From Ferruginibacter sp. (GTDB lineage Bacteria; Bacteroidota; Bacteroidia; Chitinophagales; Chitinophagaceae), in contig JAOQAK010000047.1 in assembly GCA_025963635.1 (NCBI GenBank), positions 44,276 to 108,275 on the forward strand: a stretch of DNA of 64,000 nt. Reading direction: 5' to 3'. Below are positions 62,546 through 64,000 of the stretch, in pieces. Position 1 is the stretch's first letter, and each line of letters starts with the position of its first letter. The translations under genes were made by a program, and so were the position numbers. A model generated the notes under the pieces. It was not told the DNA's origin. It saw nothing but the letters and a program-made list of their open reading frames with translations, and did no database searches.

Positions 62546-63115
62546 ATGGGCAAATTTCATGATTCTATTTCCACTGCACACCAGCAATTCATCGAAAAGC
62601 AACATATTTTTTTCGTTAGTACGGCACCATTGAGCGGTGAAGGCCATATCAATCTTTCACCGAAAGGGTTGGATTGCTTTCGCGTTTTATCCGCCAACAA
62701 ATGCGCTTACATGGATCTTATCAGCAGCGGCAATGAAACTTCTGCGCACACGCTTGAAAATGGCCGCATCACTTTTATGTTTTGTTCCTTTGAAGGTTCG
62801 CCTAACATTTTAAGATTATACGGTAATGGCATTACTGTTTTGCCCGGGTCTAAGCTGTGGGATGAATATGCTCCTCATTTCATCATATATCCCAGCACCC
62901 GGCAGATAATCGTTGCTGAGATCAGTAAGGTGCAAACATCCTGTGGCTTTGGTGTGCCACTATACAATTATGCGGGGGAAAGAGCGATTCATTTTGAATG
63001 GGCTGAAAAGAAGGGCACAAACGGACTGCAGGAGTATATCTCCGATAATAATTTAAAAAGCCTGGATGGGTTACCGACGGTGTTGGGATTAAAGGAAAAA
63101 GCCGGTTCAGAATGA
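62546..63115 (+). CDS. Pyridoxamine 5'-phosphate oxidase-fold protein
   Basis: A 189-residue soluble protein. The split-barrel flavin fold is marked by FFVSTAPLSGEGHINLSPKG near the start and LISSGNETSAHTLENGRITFMFCSF after it, as in the pyridoxamine-phosphate-oxidase-like general-stress proteins. The ATG before GKFHDSIS is used; the TTG three codons upstream is less likely. It binds FMN or a related cofactor and its substrate is unknown. It stands alone. Confidence 0.85.
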   Translation: MGKFHDSISTAHQQFIEKQHIFFVSTAPLSGEGHINLSPKGLDCFRVLSANKCAYMDLISSGNETSAHTLENGRITFMFCSFEGSPNILRLYGNGITVLPGSKLWDEYAPHFIIYPSTRQIIVAEISKVQTSCGFGVPLYNYAGERAIHFEWAEKKGTNGLQEYISDNNLKSLDGLPTVLGLKEKAGSE

Positions 63116-63199
63116 TCCCTATCCACACCGGATAACTAAAGAACTCCTATACATCCAATTGTACTATATTTATCCCCTTTCTAATTCAAAAAGAGATTC

Positions 63200-63481
63200 A
63201 TGTTAAGCAACAACGATATACTAAAAAAGCTAAGGGTAGCGCTTTCACTCCGCAACGATGATATTATTAAGATCCTTGAATTGGTAGATTTCAAAATAAC
63301 AAAAGGCGCCCTGGGCGATCTGTTTCGCAACGAAGATCATCCGGGGTATGTAGAGGCAGGCGACCAGGTATTACGAAACTTCCTCAACGGGTTGATCATT
63401 TATAAACGCGGCAAATTGCCTAATCCAAAATCTATTTTAAAAGATGAAGAAGAAAAGGAAAAAGAGTCCGGCGGTAAATAA
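63200..63481 (+). CDS. DUF1456 family protein, single-copy form
   Basis: A 93-residue protein carrying one DUF1456 unit: NNDILKKLRVALSLRNDDIIKIL, then the central block around GALGDLFRNED and the closing FLNGLIIYKRG. E. coli YehS has two such units (156 residues), so this is a half-length or single-domain version. The C-terminal tail is Lys/Glu-rich. Its role is unknown. It is close to the CDGSH gene, which is convergent. Confidence 0.82.
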   Translation: MLSNNDILKKLRVALSLRNDDIIKILELVDFKITKGALGDLFRNEDHPGYVEAGDQVLRNFLNGLIIYKRGKLPNPKSILKDEEEKEKESGGK

Positions 63482-63515
63482 GGGATGTTTACACCTCAGC
63501 CTTGATCAGCGTGTA

Positions 63516-63743
63516 TTACACGGTTTTTTTCGGAGGTAGGGAAAAAGCCTCGGCATTGTGCTCAAAATGCCCGTTATGAGAGCCATCACAAAAAGGTTTA
63601 TTTTTTGAAAGTCCGCAGCGGCAGACGGATATTACCTCTCTCCCAGCCAAATCATAAATATTTCCTGCACGGTCAACGATTTCAAAATCGCCCTCCACTC
63701 TAAGTGAACCATTGCTGTTTACCGTAATTTTTGTAGCTGCCAT
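63516..63743 (-). CDS. CDGSH iron-sulfur domain protein
   Basis: A 75-residue protein. The CDGSH motif is C-x-C-(6 residues)-FCDGSH: CRCGLSKNKPFCDGSH (~42-57), which binds a [2Fe-2S] cluster through three cysteines and one histidine. The preceding beta strands (VEGDFEIVDRAGN) are normal. There is no membrane anchor, so it is soluble, unlike mitoNEET. Likely a small redox or cluster-transfer protein. Confidence 0.92.
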   Translation of the reverse strand: MAATKITVNSNGSLRVEGDFEIVDRAGNIYDLAGREVISVCRCGLSKNKPFCDGSHNGHFEHNAEAFSLPPKKTV

Positions 63744-63865
63744 TGTATTGATTTTTTCAAAAATAGGGATTAATTGCCAATGCCGTTTAAAGTGAAACGG
63801 TAGCGATATAAACTATCCGGATGGGATTTCACCAATATGCAGGCCCATGCAGGATATACACCAGC

Positions 63866-64000
63866 TCACAATTTGTCAAGAATAAAATATCCAAGGTGCA
63901 GTTCATCAGCTTTCTCTACCTGGCTGGCAACAAGCCTCACCAAATATTTCTGTTTGATTGCAGGCGGAAGAATATCAGCTATTTCAAAAAAATCATCTAC
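63866..64000 (-). CDS. Unrecognised protein, C-terminal end cut by window edge
   Basis: A minus-strand frame enters from the right edge and runs 44 codons without a stop before TGA at 63866. It reads VDDFFEIADILPPAIKQKYL and then VRLVASQVEKADELHLGYFI near the end. The clean frame and balanced composition suggest the end of a real gene, but I do not recognise the family. The window holds no start. Confidence 0.45.
   Translation of the reverse strand, partial: VDDFFEIADILPPAIKQKYLVRLVASQVEKADELHLGYFILDKL

Overview
The window looks like a chromosomal segment of a Bacteroidota bacterium, most likely a member of the Chitinophagaceae or a close relative. Pointers are moderate-to-low GC, near absence of Shine-Dalgarno sites, promoters with the Bacteroidota -7 box TAnnTTTG, a type IX secretion type-B sorting domain, Reg_prop/Y_Y_Y two-component sensors, GSCFA, YaiO and DUF892 proteins, and A/T-rich spacers filled with short direct repeats. 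I found no tRNA, rRNA, CRISPR array, prophage or intact insertion sequence. The assignment rests on gene content alone.

Layout. 1-4.4 kb: start of a pirin-family gene cut by the window edge, a three-copy 121-bp repeat, a Crp/Fnr regulator, a small membrane protein and a secreted M28 peptidase. 4.4-8.5 kb: a receiver protein and a seven-PAS histidine kinase. 8.6-14.4 kb: short-chain dehydrogenase, pyrophosphatase, YetF-like protein, then a TPP riboswitch with its own terminator in front of a MidA-type methyltransferase, a CinA-like protein, DUF3606 and an atypical NRAMP transporter. 14.7-18.3 kb: an overlapping three-gene operon (glycosyltransferase, UDP-galactopyranose mutase, GH1-like hydrolase) for a galactofuranose-type glycan. 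19.2-26.9 kb: stand-alone CheB, FAD/Rieske oxidoreductase, ferritin-like DUF892 protein, SemiSWEET, Nei-type glycosylase, then a decayed kilobase holding a gene remnant, an ordered TGTAAACA array and a transposase relic, then small DUF6799, DUF6496 and copper-binding proteins. 26.9-34.0 kb: a secreted glutaminase divergent from a split sensor kinase/AraC-type regulator pair.

34.2-42.5 kb is the most interesting part: an Hpt protein, a receiver protein, a membrane HEAT protein and a giant fusion of a processive GT2 synthase with an LTA-synthase-like periplasmic transferase, with a YaiO-type outer-membrane barrel close by on the other strand. Together they look like an undescribed phosphorelay-controlled system that makes, decorates and exports an envelope glycan. 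A toxin-antitoxin pair (DUF433/DUF5615) lying between them is broken by frameshifts.

42.8-64 kb: sialidase-like lipoprotein, a large PKD-type T9SS cargo protein, a stress cluster (second DUF892, small hydrophilic proteins, Hsp20), then housekeeping genes (ispH, GSCFA, HMG-CoA lyase, TPR protein, dnaG), an MFS transporter, glutaminyl cyclase, cupin, a rhomboid lacking the usual serine, VOC, flavin-fold, DUF1456 and CDGSH proteins, and the 3' end of an unrecognised gene.
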